Positions 44,727 to 53,804 of a stretch of 64,000 nucleotides of DNA are shown here, piece after piece. Under the pieces are notes generated by a model, which saw only the letters and a list, made by a program, of their open reading frames with translations, ran no database searches and was not told the origin of the DNA. Position numbers and translations under genes: made by a program. The stretch is taken from assembly GCA_035301265.1 (NCBI GenBank), contig DATGUP010000010.1, positions 1 to 64,000 on the forward strand, in the 5' to 3' direction. This stretch comes from DATGUP01 sp035301265. Its GTDB lineage: Bacteria > Bacillota > Bacilli > Bacillales > Amphibacillaceae. Each line of letters opens with the position of its first letter. Position 1 is the first letter of the stretch.

Positions 44727-44751
44727 ATGAACACTAAAAAGCTGTGTTCAT
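44727..44751. promoter_or_regulatory. Palindrome between cssR and htrA, candidate CssR operator
   Basis: ATGAACAC (44727-44734) and GTGTTCAT (44744-44751) form a perfect eight-base inverted repeat with a nine-base spacer. It lies in the 175-base divergent region, 51 bases from the cssR start and 100 from htrA. Control of htrA by CssR is known in B. subtilis. Binding here is inferred. Confidence 0.6.
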
Positions 44752-44851
44752 CGCTTTGAATACACACTTTTTCCACATTTGTCCTGCAATCATACCAAAA
44801 GAACAGTATAGAATAGATATGTAATGATTATGATGGTAAGGGTGATCAATT

Positions 44852-46132
44852 ATGGAACATAATGGTGACAATCGGCATACAGACAAATGGCATGAACAAC
44901 AGCCGACCTACCAATCCGATACGACGTACAGGCAAAGACTCAACGCTCCACCAACGCAATCACCCAAACCGCCGAAAACCAAAAAATCGGGAATCAGCGC
45001 ATTGGCTGGCGCCGTTATTGGCGGAATTATTTCGGCTGCTATTGTCGTTTTCTTATTCACAAATCACATCATCCCGATCGATTCATCGCACGAAGGCGAG
45101 CCTGCGGTTCCCGCCGGAAAAAACAGTACGTCCGATGGTGTTGTTGAAACAATTTCTGAAGATGCTGATGTAGCAGATGGAATCGATGAAGCGACTGAAG
45201 CTGTAGTTGGCGTCGTCAAACTCCAGCAGCAAAGTATTTGGACATCTGGCGAAGAAGTCGGCACCGGCTCAGGCATTATCTATAAAAAAGAAGATGGAAA
45301 AGCTTTCGTCGTTACGAACCAACACGTCGTTGAAGATGCGCAAGAAGTTGAAGTTGTTCTCGATGAAGAAGAACGCGTGAAGGCTAATGTTTTAGGAACC
45401 GATGAATTAACCGACCTTGCTGTATTGCAAATCGATGGCAAACACGTCTCAACCGTCGCCCAGCTTGGCTCTTCTGCAGATTTAAAAGCCGGGGAAACAG
45501 TCATTGCCATCGGCAATCCGCTAGGCATGGATTTTGCCAACACATTAACAAAGGGCATCATCAGTGGACTCAATCGCTCCATAAGCATCGACACAACTGG
45601 AAACGGACAGCCAGATTGGGTGACAGAAGTCATTCAAACCGATGCGGCCATCAATCCGGGAAATAGTGGTGGAGCACTCGTCAATACGGATGGAGAGGTT
45701 ATTGGCATCAACTCGATGAAAATCGCTAGACAAGAAGTCGAAGGAATTGGATTTGCGATTCCGATCGACTCTGCCCTACCGATCATGGAACAATTGGAAG
45801 TTGATGGTAAAGTTGCACGCCCGTTTATCGGTGTCACAATGGCACCGATCAATCAGGTCCCTGCTCAATACCGAAACCAAGTGCAGCTGCCTGATGATGT
45901 CGAAGGAAACGTTGTCATCGCCCAGGTAGAAACGGGCTCTCCGGCAGATGAAGCTGGGTTACAACAATTCGATATTATTACAAAAATAGACGGTGAGAAT
46001 ATTACATCGATCCTTGACTTACGCAAATACCTCTATTCAGAAACCGAGGTCGGCGATACACTAGAAATGGAAATATATCGAAATGGTCAAGCACAAACAG
46101 TGACGCTCGAATTAGCGCAACGTCAAGAATAA
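44852..46132 (+). CDS. htrA: HtrA-like membrane serine protease
   Basis: 426 residues. A charged cytoplasmic N terminus is followed by one transmembrane helix (about 48-70), a trypsin-like domain with His158 (VVTNQHVVEDA), Asp188 (DELTDLAVLQI) and Ser272 (NPGNSGGALVN), and a C-terminal PDZ domain (ETGSPADEAGLQQFDIITKI). It degrades misfolded exported proteins at the membrane. The start follows AAGGGTGAT. Confidence 0.95.
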   Translation: MEHNGDNRHTDKWHEQQPTYQSDTTYRQRLNAPPTQSPKPPKTKKSGISALAGAVIGGIISAAIVVFLFTNHIIPIDSSHEGEPAVPAGKNSTSDGVVETISEDADVADGIDEATEAVVGVVKLQQQSIWTSGEEVGTGSGIIYKKEDGKAFVVTNQHVVEDAQEVEVVLDEEERVKANVLGTDELTDLAVLQIDGKHVSTVAQLGSSADLKAGETVIAIGNPLGMDFANTLTKGIISGLNRSISIDTTGNGQPDWVTEVIQTDAAINPGNSGGALVNTDGEVIGINSMKIARQEVEGIGFAIPIDSALPIMEQLEVDGKVARPFIGVTMAPINQVPAQYRNQVQLPDDVEGNVVIAQVETGSPADEAGLQQFDIITKIDGENITSILDLRKYLYSETEVGDTLEMEIYRNGQAQTVTLELAQRQE

Positions 46133-46147
46133 TACGATTGACCGAAA

Positions 46148-46183
46148 ATCCGGACACTTATTGATAAGTGATCCGGTTTTTTC
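46148..46183 (+). terminator. Terminator after htrA
   Basis: A nearly continuous stem ATCCGG-CACTTA with TAAGTG-TCCGG (one interior A-A mismatch) and a TTGA loop, followed by TTTTTT. Confidence 0.9.
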
Positions 46184-46285
46184 ATCACAAAAAAGAATCT
46201 TTTAAAAAATGGAACTCCTGAAAAAATAATACAAAATTATGCTATAATCGGATATATGGTTTTACGAAAGGGGGAAGGATTGATA

Positions 46286-47110
46286 ATGGAATGTCCAAAT
46301 TGCCAACAAGAAACAGCAGCAGGGAAGTTTTGCATGCACTGCGGTACCCCGCTTGTTGAGACTTATGCGGCTGCAGCTGAAACAAACACAAGCGATACAT
46401 CTGGACAATCGCACGACAAACAAAAACTAACAAGCGATGTTATTGAAAACATGAAAACAACTGGCGTCCAGTTTAGCCATTTTTTCACCAACCTTGTCAA
46501 ACGCCCGAACGCCGCCAAAAATGTCGATGCCCAAGATATGGTTTCAGGTATTATTTCCGTCACTCTTTTCTCGGTCATCTTTGCTATCGGATATTTTTTG
46601 CTTCTAAAAAGCTTTATCAAAACGATGAATGACATTGGTTCAATGGCCGGCGGCTTTTTCGGTGGGATGTTTGGTGAAATGATCAACGCGGATGTTTCTG
46701 TTTCCTTTCTCGATGGTTTCCTTTGGCCCTTTGTGAAAATGATTATGATGATCGCCATCGTCGTTGGACTAACATTTGCAGTGCTTAAAATAGCCAACAG
46801 CGCGTATACAGTCCAAACAACGATAGCCAAATATGGTGCCTATTTAATCCCCTTTGGGCTTTTATTAGCAGCCGGTATCCTGCTATCATTGATGGGACTT
46901 GGCGCTGTTGGTGTTGTAGCCATTATCGTCAGTTTGTTCGGCACTCTTTTCTTTATCCCTATGTTTGTGACGATGGAAAATAAACTATCGGGTATCGATC
47001 ATATCTATTTACTTGTGCTGTTACATATCGTTAATTGTTTCGTCTTTGCGTTTGTTCTACGGTCGTTATTTGCACCATTTATGCGAGGTCTTAACGATAT
47101 GCTTTTTTAA
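46286..47110 (+). CDS. Zinc-ribbon membrane protein of unknown function
   Basis: A 274-residue protein. The N-terminal zinc ribbon is MECPNCQQETAAGKFCMHCG (two CxxC pairs), followed by a polar linker (about 25-80) and about five hydrophobic segments (residues 90-270). The start is placed at the ATG before the ribbon, with GGGGAAGGA upstream. It follows htrA in the same direction but behind a strong terminator. The family is found in Bacillaceae without an assigned role. Confidence 0.75.
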   Translation: MECPNCQQETAAGKFCMHCGTPLVETYAAAAETNTSDTSGQSHDKQKLTSDVIENMKTTGVQFSHFFTNLVKRPNAAKNVDAQDMVSGIISVTLFSVIFAIGYFLLLKSFIKTMNDIGSMAGGFFGGMFGEMINADVSVSFLDGFLWPFVKMIMMIAIVVGLTFAVLKIANSAYTVQTTIAKYGAYLIPFGLLLAAGILLSLMGLGAVGVVAIIVSLFGTLFFIPMFVTMENKLSGIDHIYLLVLLHIVNCFVFAFVLRSLFAPFMRGLNDMLF

Positions 47111-47122
47111 CGTGTGACAAGC

Positions 47123-47150
47123 AAAAGCTTGCCGAGTGGCAAGCTTTTTT
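47123..47150 (+). terminator. Terminator after the zinc-ribbon gene
   Basis: Eleven-base stem AAAAGCTTGCC/GGCAAGCTTTT with a GAGT loop and a T run. Confidence 0.9.
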
Positions 47151-47249
47151 CAACATTCGTCGTTTCATCAAGTGCATATGTCTTTTTAAAATACCTACCT
47201 TGACTCATATCTTATGCTGATAAGAATGCGGAATAACCCCACCTTGCAT

Positions 47250-47906
47250 CTAATCTGCTTCATAACGTTTATGCTTTACTCCGGTAAATTTTCCTTCTTG
47301 ATCGGCTGCCAGAAAACCTTCCTGATCCTCAACACTGCCGATGTTTTCATCGCTATTGGGAAACATCTCATCATAACTTTCATGATCACCGTAAAAGTCA
47401 GAAGGCGTTTCACTTGTACCGTAACGGCTAACATCTTGCCACGCATCTTCGGCATCATAACCTGTTTGTATCTCTTTTGTCACTTCATCCGGATTGATGT
47501 TAGGACTGAAAACACTTTCCTCCACCGGACGGTCTCGTTCAAAGACTTGATCGTCAGCATGATCGATGCAACGGTCGGTTGTCGGAATGGCGATGAGCCG
47601 CGCAAAAGGAATATCCCTACCGCACTCGGTACAAATGCCGTATGTTCCCTCTTCGATTGCATGCAGCGCTTCATTGATTTGTTCTAATTCATTCTCCGCA
47701 TGTTCATTCAAAGCGGTATCTTTACTTCGCTCATATAACTCTGTGCCATGATCACCTGGATGATTATCGTAATGAGATAACTCCCCCATAGACTCCTGAC
47801 TAAATGCATATGTCATGCCGAAATGATCTTGCACTCGCGCGATCAATTCAGCTTGTCGCTTTAATAACGCATTTTTACACTGCTCGATTTCTGCTTTCGT
47901 AATCAA
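47250..47906 (-). CDS. YteA-like DksA/TraR-type zinc-finger protein
   Basis: 218 residues. An N-terminal coiled-coil region (about 1-90) is followed by a DksA/TraR-type finger, ICTECGRDIPFARLIAIPTT with DRCIDH, and an acidic C-terminal tail. This is the layout of YteA, described as a sporulation-linked protein in Bacillus. The start is a TTG at 47906, seven bases after GGAGG. Confidence 0.82.
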   Translation of the reverse strand: MITKAEIEQCKNALLKRQAELIARVQDHFGMTYAFSQESMGELSHYDNHPGDHGTELYERSKDTALNEHAENELEQINEALHAIEEGTYGICTECGRDIPFARLIAIPTTDRCIDHADDQVFERDRPVEESVFSPNINPDEVTKEIQTGYDAEDAWQDVSRYGTSETPSDFYGDHESYDEMFPNSDENIGSVEDQEGFLAADQEGKFTGVKHKRYEAD

Positions 47907-48101
47907 ATAATCAGCCTCCGAAAAATCGATTGCTAAATATACTATGACCAACAACAAAAAAATGATTCTTAATTAAGTTTGCCAAAGCGTGTCAACTTGG
48001 GGAATGTTATCCTTTAAACATTTTAAGCATCGTTACAGAGGCTGCCTGCATTGGAATGACAAACATTTGCGAAAAATGCGTATCAGAAAGTCGGTCGGGA
48101 T

Positions 48102-48398
48102 TTATTGTGCTTTATCTCGTTTTTCAATTTCTTTTTGCACTACAAAAGCTAAATCAACATTCTCAAAAACGTGTAGCGCATTGAGCAAAGTCGCATCCGA
48201 AATATGCTCTGATTCGTCTGGCGAAACAGTTTGTGCCACCGCTTCGACCAATAAATTATTTTTTCCTTGTCCAGGATAAGCTTTTTCATATAACATCACC
48301 GGGTCGAGTCCATGATTGACACACCATTGCGCATAGATGAGGATCATCATTTTTTCTTCGGTTTGGTAGTTTGCGTTTATTTTTTCACGATTCACCAC
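48102..48398 (-). CDS. Conserved small protein of unknown function
   Basis: A 98-residue acidic protein without transmembrane segments or known motifs. Features include MILIYAQWCVNHGLDP and MLYEKAYPGQGKNN. The GTG start follows AGGTGATTT. It lies between yteA-like and cold-shock genes on the same strand. I do not recognise the family. Confidence 0.65.
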   Translation of the reverse strand: MVNREKINANYQTEEKMMILIYAQWCVNHGLDPVMLYEKAYPGQGKNNLLVEAVAQTVSPDESEHISDATLLNALHVFENVDLAFVVQKEIEKRDKAQ

Positions 48399-48451
48399 AA
48401 ATCACCTATTTTTTTGTATTCAATAAAACGCAAACACTCAAACATTGCAAA

Positions 48452-48489
48452 TAAAAAAGCCTATCCCACAAATGGAATAAGCTTTTTTA
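48452..48489 (-). terminator. Terminator after the cold-shock gene
   Basis: Minus-strand stem AAGCTTATTCC with GGGATAGGCTT (internal wobbles) followed by six T residues, just after the csp stop. Confidence 0.85.
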
Positions 48490-48495
48490 TAATGA

Positions 48496-48693
48496 TTATT
48501 GACGAACAACATTCGCTGCTTGAGGGCCGCGGTTACCTTCGACAATTTCAAATGTAACCTCTTCGCCTTCTTCAAGCGTCTTAAAACCTTCAGCTTGAAT
48601 CGCTGAGAAGTGGACGAACACATCGTCACCATCGGTCCGTTCAATAAACCCGTATCCTTTTTCGGGGTTGAACCATTTTACTTTACCTAGCAT
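48496..48693 (-). CDS. Cold-shock protein (CspA/CspD family)
   Basis: A 65-residue RNA chaperone with RNP1 KGYGFIE and RNP2 VFVHFSAI. MLGKVKWFNPEKG begins at 48693 with AAGGAGG upstream. The upstream extension of the frame is the untranslated leader. It prevents RNA structure formation at low temperature. Confidence 0.95.
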   Translation of the reverse strand: MLGKVKWFNPEKGYGFIERTDGDDVFVHFSAIQAEGFKTLEEGEEVTFEIVEGNRGPQAANVVRQ

Positions 48694-48813
48694 ACATACG
48701 ACCTCCTTATCGAAAAGCTTGCCAAGTAAAATTGAACTGCATACTCTAGCATCACTTTTGATAAAAGAGATCGTAAAGTATGACATTCGTTTCAATTTTC
48801 GTTGACTTACACA

Positions 48814-48842
48814 ACTTTACTCCTTATCAAACAAAAATGCAA
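48814..48842 (-). promoter_or_regulatory. Cold-shock gene promoter with long leader
   Basis: Minus-strand TTGCAT (48842-48837) and TAAAGT (48819-48814) are 17 bases apart. The predicted transcript starts near 48807, giving a leader of about 110 bases before the csp start, as is usual for csp mRNAs. Confidence 0.7.
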
Positions 48843-49191
48843 GTGATTTATATGATATTTTACAGCTGTATAAATTTGTCATTATGGAATCATTCAATGT
48901 TGTTGAATCAATCTCACTTGCACTTAGCTATAAGATAAGACAGGCATACAGTAAACCGAAAAGATGTTTAGAACTCTGTTAACGCGGCTATTTGACCCTC
49001 AATATTTCCTGGCGCTTGACTTTCCCCAAATGATACTATTTATTTGTTAAGATATCTATGTTAAAATAAAGTGATGCAAACGATGCAAACCTTGAAAATC
49101 AATCGTTATCAGTGAGTGGGCCATTTTCTGTTAGTGAATTAGCTCATCGTTAATCGCACTCATTAAACATACCAAGAGCTGTATTTGATTG
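48843..49191. other. Intergenic region upstream of the cold-shock gene
   Basis: About 350 bases with no gene recognised. It holds short AT-rich frames. The next supported item is the integrase-like fragment at 49192. Confidence 0.4.
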
Positions 49192-49311
49192 CATACGCAT
49201 CAGCCATTCAAGGATATACTAGAAAGATTTGGACATACTGAAATACAAACACTCGAAACCGTCGCAGCAAAAGATACAAACAGAAAAGGTCCCAAAGCTG
49301 ATAAACGTTGA
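49192..49311 (+). pseudogene. Possible tyrosine-recombinase C-terminal fragment
   Basis: A short frame without its own start reads HTHQPFKDILERFGHTEIQT. The HTH and ERFGHTEIQT parts resemble the LRHTHA and ERLGHSDIQTT motifs of phage-type integrases, with the stretch between them shortened. The catalytic Tyr is not visible. The match is short, so this is tentative. Confidence 0.35.
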
Positions 49312-49400
49312 TATGTCAAGGTTTATAACAAATACAAATGCAAGATGAAACACCATGCATTTATATCTTGCAAATATAAATGATTGGGTGGTATAACAAT

Positions 49401-50381
49401 ATGGAACAAAAAGCAGATTATCAAGTATTATTGTATTACAAATATGTGCCAATTGAAGATCCTGAGGAATATGCTGCCGAACACCTCGAGTTTTGTAAAA
49501 GTCTCGGACTAAAAGGACGCATCCTCGTTGCAAAAGAAGGGATTAACGGGACAGTGTCCGGACCGCGTGAGCAAACGCAAAAATATATGGATACGATGCA
49601 TCAAGATCCGCGCTTTCACGACATGGTTTTCAAAGTTGATGCTCATGATGGTCATGCCTTTAAAAAAATGCATGTGCGACACCGTCCCGAGCTCGTCACA
49701 TTGCGCTTGGAAGAAGACATCGATCCAAACGAATTAACCGGTGAATATTTAGAGCCAAAAGAATTTTATGAAGCCATACAGGATGAGGATACCGTCGTTC
49801 TCGATGCTCGCAATGACTATGAATATGATCTCGGGCATTTTCGCGGAGCCATTCGTCCGGATATAAGGACATTTCGCGAGTTGCCAGGATGGGTTCGAGA
49901 AAACAAACACCTTTTAGAAGGCAAAAAACGCATCGTAGCGTATTGTACAGGCGGTATTCGTTGTGAAAAATTTACCGGCTGGTTAATTAGAGAAGGATTC
50001 GAAAATGTCGGACAGCTAAAAGGAGGCATCCTCACTTACGGGAAAGACCCGGACGTGCAAGGTGAATTGTGGGATGGGAAATGCTACGTCTTTGACGAAC
50101 GGATTTCTGTGCCGATCAATCGGAAAGAACACGTCGTTGTCGGCAGAGACTATTTTGACGGGAAGCCATGTGAACGCTACGTCAACTGTGCCAACCCGGA
50201 CTGTAACAAGCAAATTCTCTGCTCCGAAGAAAACGAATATAAATATATGCGTAGCTGCAGTCACGAATGCCGTGTAAGCCCGAATAACCTTTATGTCAAA
50301 GAGCACGGATTGACAAAAAACGAGATCCAAAAACGACTCGATGCCATTGCCGAAGAAGACGGAATCAAGCAAGAAGCATAA
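49401..50381 (+). CDS. trhO: tRNA uridine(34) hydroxylase TrhO
   Basis: A 326-residue rhodanese-domain protein of the YbfQ/YceA family that forms 5-hydroxyuridine at tRNA position 34 using oxygen. The N-terminal ferredoxin-like part ends near residue 100. The rhodanese domain has active Cys in VAYCTGGIRCEK. The C-terminal zinc-binding region is Cys-rich (CANPDCNKQILCSEE, RSCSHECR). The ATG at 49401 follows GGGTGGT. Confidence 0.92.
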   Translation: MEQKADYQVLLYYKYVPIEDPEEYAAEHLEFCKSLGLKGRILVAKEGINGTVSGPREQTQKYMDTMHQDPRFHDMVFKVDAHDGHAFKKMHVRHRPELVTLRLEEDIDPNELTGEYLEPKEFYEAIQDEDTVVLDARNDYEYDLGHFRGAIRPDIRTFRELPGWVRENKHLLEGKKRIVAYCTGGIRCEKFTGWLIREGFENVGQLKGGILTYGKDPDVQGELWDGKCYVFDERISVPINRKEHVVVGRDYFDGKPCERYVNCANPDCNKQILCSEENEYKYMRSCSHECRVSPNNLYVKEHGLTKNEIQKRLDAIAEEDGIKQEA

Positions 50382-50386
50382 ATCAT

Positions 50387-50421
50387 GAAAAAAAGACGTC
50401 CACTTCAAGGGCGTCTTTTTC
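50387..50421 (+). terminator. Terminator after trhO
   Basis: Hairpin AAAAAGACGTCC with GGGCGTCTTTTT and a loop of about seven bases. Confidence 0.9.
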
Positions 50422-50503
50422 TGTATGTTCCGGTTTGATTGGAAAAGACGAAATTTTTTGATGATATGATGCTTTTTTTGTTATGATGGGAAAAAAGGAG
50501 CTG

Positions 50504-50992
50504 ATGGCTATTCATATTTATGATTTTTCTCCTCAAACAATGGATGGTAAGCGAAAATCCTTAGCTGATTACAAAGGAAAAGTCATGCTGATCGTCAATA
50601 CAGCGAGTAAATGCGGATTTACTCCGCAGTTTGACGGATTGCAAAAGTTATATGATACATACAAACAGCAAGGATTGATCGTGCTTGGCTTTCCGTGCAA
50701 CCAGTTTGCCAGACAAGATCCAGGTACAAATAAAGATATCGAACAATTTTGCCGGAAAAATTATGGCGTTACCTTTCCCATGTTCAGCAAAGTGGACGTC
50801 AAAGGTGCCCATGCTGATCCCCTCTTCGTCTACTTGACACAGGAGGCAAAAGGCATGTTGACGAAAGACATCAAATGGAATTTTACAAAGTTTTTGATCG
50901 CTAGAAACGGTGACGTTGTGGACCGGTTCGCCCCGCAGACGAAGCCGGAAAACTTAAAGGATGCGATCGAAAGGACACTAGCAACATCGTAA
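50504..50992 (+). CDS. bsaA: Glutathione peroxidase-family thiol peroxidase (BsaA)
   Basis: A 162-residue enzyme with the GPx fold. Peroxidatic Cys37 (NTASKCGFTPQF), Gln in LGFPCNQFARQDPG and Trp in IKWNFTKFLI complete the catalytic set. Cys replaces selenocysteine, and thioredoxin is the likely reductant in Firmicutes. The start at 50504 follows AAGGAG. Confidence 0.93.
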   Translation: MAIHIYDFSPQTMDGKRKSLADYKGKVMLIVNTASKCGFTPQFDGLQKLYDTYKQQGLIVLGFPCNQFARQDPGTNKDIEQFCRKNYGVTFPMFSKVDVKGAHADPLFVYLTQEAKGMLTKDIKWNFTKFLIARNGDVVDRFAPQTKPENLKDAIERTLATS

Positions 50993-51259
50993 TTTTTCCA
51001 TGCGTGATTTTACACTGATTATGTTTTAAAAAAACGCGAAAACACGGTTCACAGAAAAGAATACATCCGAAAAACCGCTGATGAAACGCGTCCCACAGAT
51101 GCCTTCAAGCTGATAGGCGCCTGAATGCAATAAAGCCATATTTTGATAACCAATGATATTTAATCGCTCGATCATTGGCTGCCAGATCATCATCCAGATC
51201 CGCAACAAACGAGCCAAATTGATAGAGATTATAGGTAATTTAATGGAGAGTGATCTAAA

Positions 51260-51877
51260 ATGGAACCTAAATGGCTTGAATGGGCAAAACAATTACAATC
51301 CATCGCACAGGCAGGCTTAACTTATTCAAAAGATAAGTATGACATTGAAAGGTTTGAAATGATAAGAGATATTAGTGTTGACATGCTATCTCAACAAACA
51401 AAAATAAATAAAACTGTTATAAAAGAATTATTTGCCAATGAGACAGGCTACGCCACTCCTAAGGTTGATGTAAGAGCAGTTGTTTTCAAAGATAATAAAA
51501 TTTTAATGGTTAAAGAAGAAGATGATGATGTTTGGGCTTTGCCAGGAGGATGGGCTGATATTGGTCTGTCGCCAAGCGAAGTTGCAGTAAAAGAAGTGCA
51601 AGAAGAGTCGGGATTTAAAGTAAAGGCGACAAAATTAATCGGTGTATTTGATAAAAAGTTTCATTCGCACCCACCTTCTGCCTATCACGTTTATAAATTA
51701 TTTATTCAATGTGAAATCATTGGAGGAAAACCAGAAACAGGTTTAGAAACAAGTGCAGTTAATTTCTTTGCTGCAAAAGAATTGCCGCCCTTATCAGTAG
51801 CAAGAAATACTGAATCACAAATACGATGGGCTTTTGATCATTTACACAACCCAAAACAAGCTGTATACCTTGATTAA
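51260..51877 (+). CDS. NUDIX hydrolase with NUDIX_N domain
   Basis: A 205-residue protein. Residues 1-60 form the helical NUDIX_N domain typical of ADP-ribose/nucleotide-sugar hydrolases of the YjhB type. The Nudix box is GGWADIGLSPSEVAVKEVQE followed by ESG, where Lys replaces the usual Arg and a Leu sits at the first Glu position, as seen in this subgroup. Base composition looks more AT-rich than the neighbours. The substrate is not decided. Confidence 0.87.
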   Translation: MEPKWLEWAKQLQSIAQAGLTYSKDKYDIERFEMIRDISVDMLSQQTKINKTVIKELFANETGYATPKVDVRAVVFKDNKILMVKEEDDDVWALPGGWADIGLSPSEVAVKEVQEESGFKVKATKLIGVFDKKFHSHPPSAYHVYKLFIQCEIIGGKPETGLETSAVNFFAAKELPPLSVARNTESQIRWAFDHLHNPKQAVYLD

Positions 51878-51983
51878 ATCCTTAGGTTTCGGAATCGTTT
51901 TTACCAGCGGGTAACGTATTCCAGCTCTTTAACAGCTTGTTAAGTATAGTTATTAACTACACTAGGTGCGACTGCCCGCCACA

Positions 51984-52015
51984 CAAAAATGCGAGCACCT
52001 TCATGGTGCCCGCAG
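51984..52015 (-). terminator. Terminator after proS
   Basis: Minus-strand hairpin TGCGGGCACC/GGTGCTCGCA with a short ATGAA loop, followed by TTTTTGTG. Confidence 0.85.
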
Positions 52016-52074
52016 CTAACATTTTCCGCCTTGTATAAGTATAGCGATGGGACTCCCCTCGACTCCCGTGTTGT

Positions 52075-53553
52075 CTAATATGCCTTGGCCCAGTATACCA
52101 TTTCTTTGGCCTTCTTGCCGCAACAGACGCATGTATCCGCCACCTTTTCCTGCTCAAACGGAATGCAGCGGGATGTGGCGGATGTTGCTTCCTTAATCTT
52201 TTCTTCACAGGCTGTATCGCCGCACCACATCGCCTTAATGAAGCCAGGAGTTTCGTCAAGATTCCGGGCAAATTCGTCCATGTCCACGGCAGTTGTCGTT
52301 GTTTCTTCGCGATGGGCAAGAGCTTTATCGTACAGGTTTTGCTGGATCTCTTCAAGCAATGCAGGCAGACGGTTATCCAGCTCATTCCGGGGGACAAATG
52401 TCTTCTCACCTGTATCGCGCCGCACGAGAACAACCTGATTTTTCTCAATATCTTTCGGACCGATTTCGATACGGACTGGGATTCCTTTCATTTCGTATTC
52501 ATTAAACTTCCAGCCTGGCATTTTGTCGCTTGCATCAATGTCAACACGGACAAGGTCCTGCAGCTGATCTCGCAAGGCATACGCTTGATCAAGCACACCT
52601 TCTTTATGCTGGGCAACAGGGACGATCATTGCTTGTGTCGGCGCAATTCTTGGCGGAATCACTAGCCCGCGATTGTCGCCATGCACCATGATCAAGCCGC
52701 CAATAATCCGCGTGGACATGCCCCAGGACGTTTGGTGCACAGGCTTTTGCTCACCGTTTTCATCGAGAAAACGAATGTCAAACGCCTCGGCAAAACCTGT
52801 GCCGAAATAGTGCGATGTGCCTGATTGCAACGCTTTTCCATCATGCATTAAACTTTCAATCGTCAACGTATATTCAGCGCCAGCAAATTTCTCTTTCTCG
52901 GTTTTCCGTCCTTTGACAACCGGGATGGCTAAATAGTTTTCGCAAACATCGGCGTAAATATCAAGCATCTGTCTTGTTTCTTGCTCTGCTTCTTCACCTG
53001 TTGCGTGGCACGTATGACCTTCTTGCCATAAAAATTCGAGTGAGCGCAGAAATGGCCGCGTTGTTTTTTCCCAGCGAACAACGTTGCTCCATTGGTTGTA
53101 CAGTTTTGGCAGATCGCGATAAGAGTTGATCGTTTTCGCATAATATTCGCCGAAGAGAACTTCAGAGGTTGGGCGTACACAAACACGCTCGTTCAGTTCT
53201 TCCTCTCCACCGTGTGTCACCCAGGCAACTTCCGGCGCAAATCCTTCAATATGGTCTTTTTCCTTCTGCAGCAGGCTTTCCGGGATGAAGAGCGGAAACG
53301 ATACGTTAGAATGGCCGGTTTCTTTAAATTTCCGATCCAGTTCATTGCGAATATTTTCCCAAATCGCGAATCCGTACGGCTTGATGATCATCGTTCCGCG
53401 AACAGGTCCGTAATCAACGAGCTCGGCTTGTTTAACGACATCGGTATACCATTGGGCAAAATCGTCTTCCATGGCCGTTACTTTTTCCACAAACTGCTTA
53501 TCTTTTTGACCCATCATCATCACCTCATTTTTATTCATATCGTTTTCGGACAT
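52075..53553 (-). CDS. proS: Prolyl-tRNA synthetase, archaeal/eukaryotic-like short form (ProS type 3)
   Basis: A class II synthetase of about 492 residues without the editing insertion of the long bacterial form. Motif 2 is RWEKTTRPFLRSLEFLWQEG, preceded by CVRPTSEVLFGEYY, and motif 3 lies in VHGDNRGLVIPPRIAP. The C-terminal zinc-binding domain ends AKEMVYWAKAY with cysteines in WCGDTACEE and CVCCGKK. It charges tRNA-Pro. The start at 53553 uses GGAGG in the terminator stem of the upstream T-box. Confidence 0.95.
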   Translation of the reverse strand: MSENDMNKNEVMMMGQKDKQFVEKVTAMEDDFAQWYTDVVKQAELVDYGPVRGTMIIKPYGFAIWENIRNELDRKFKETGHSNVSFPLFIPESLLQKEKDHIEGFAPEVAWVTHGGEEELNERVCVRPTSEVLFGEYYAKTINSYRDLPKLYNQWSNVVRWEKTTRPFLRSLEFLWQEGHTCHATGEEAEQETRQMLDIYADVCENYLAIPVVKGRKTEKEKFAGAEYTLTIESLMHDGKALQSGTSHYFGTGFAEAFDIRFLDENGEQKPVHQTSWGMSTRIIGGLIMVHGDNRGLVIPPRIAPTQAMIVPVAQHKEGVLDQAYALRDQLQDLVRVDIDASDKMPGWKFNEYEMKGIPVRIEIGPKDIEKNQVVLVRRDTGEKTFVPRNELDNRLPALLEEIQQNLYDKALAHREETTTTAVDMDEFARNLDETPGFIKAMWCGDTACEEKIKEATSATSRCIPFEQEKVADTCVCCGKKAKEMVYWAKAY

Positions 53554-53797
53554 AAAAAAATCCTCCATCCGCGAAGGGACCGAGGTTTGGTGGTACCACC
53601 CTTGTTTGCTGCTTTTTGAAAAAACAGCACACTTCTTTAGATAACGGCAAACACCGCGCGCACCAGAAAAATACTTTCCCGGCTTGCGAACTCCAAGGCA
53701 GGTTCCAACAGGGGTCTTTGGAAACTCACAGCATCCGTTTCCTCTCTGGAAAAGACCGCACCGCTGTACTAGTCCTTTTCATCGTTTCGTATATGTT
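53554..53797 (-). ncRNA. T-box riboswitch controlling proS
   Basis: The T-box sequence AAGGGTGGTACCACC (53603-53589) is followed by a terminator (stem CCTCGGTCCC region to GGGATGGAGG-type 3' arm) and seven T residues at 53560-53554. Stem I features lie upstream, including AGAGAGGAAAC, and a CCT proline codon at 53702-53700 is a candidate specifier. Uncharged tRNA-Pro should stabilise the antiterminator. The proS ribosome site GGAGG lies inside the terminator arm. Confidence 0.9.
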
Positions 53798-53804
53798 TAT
53801 GTAC

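Noticed and set aside
51026..51292. 88-residue minus-strand frame between bsaA and the NUDIX gene
   Set aside because: It overlaps the NUDIX start, has no ribosome site and no recognisable family.
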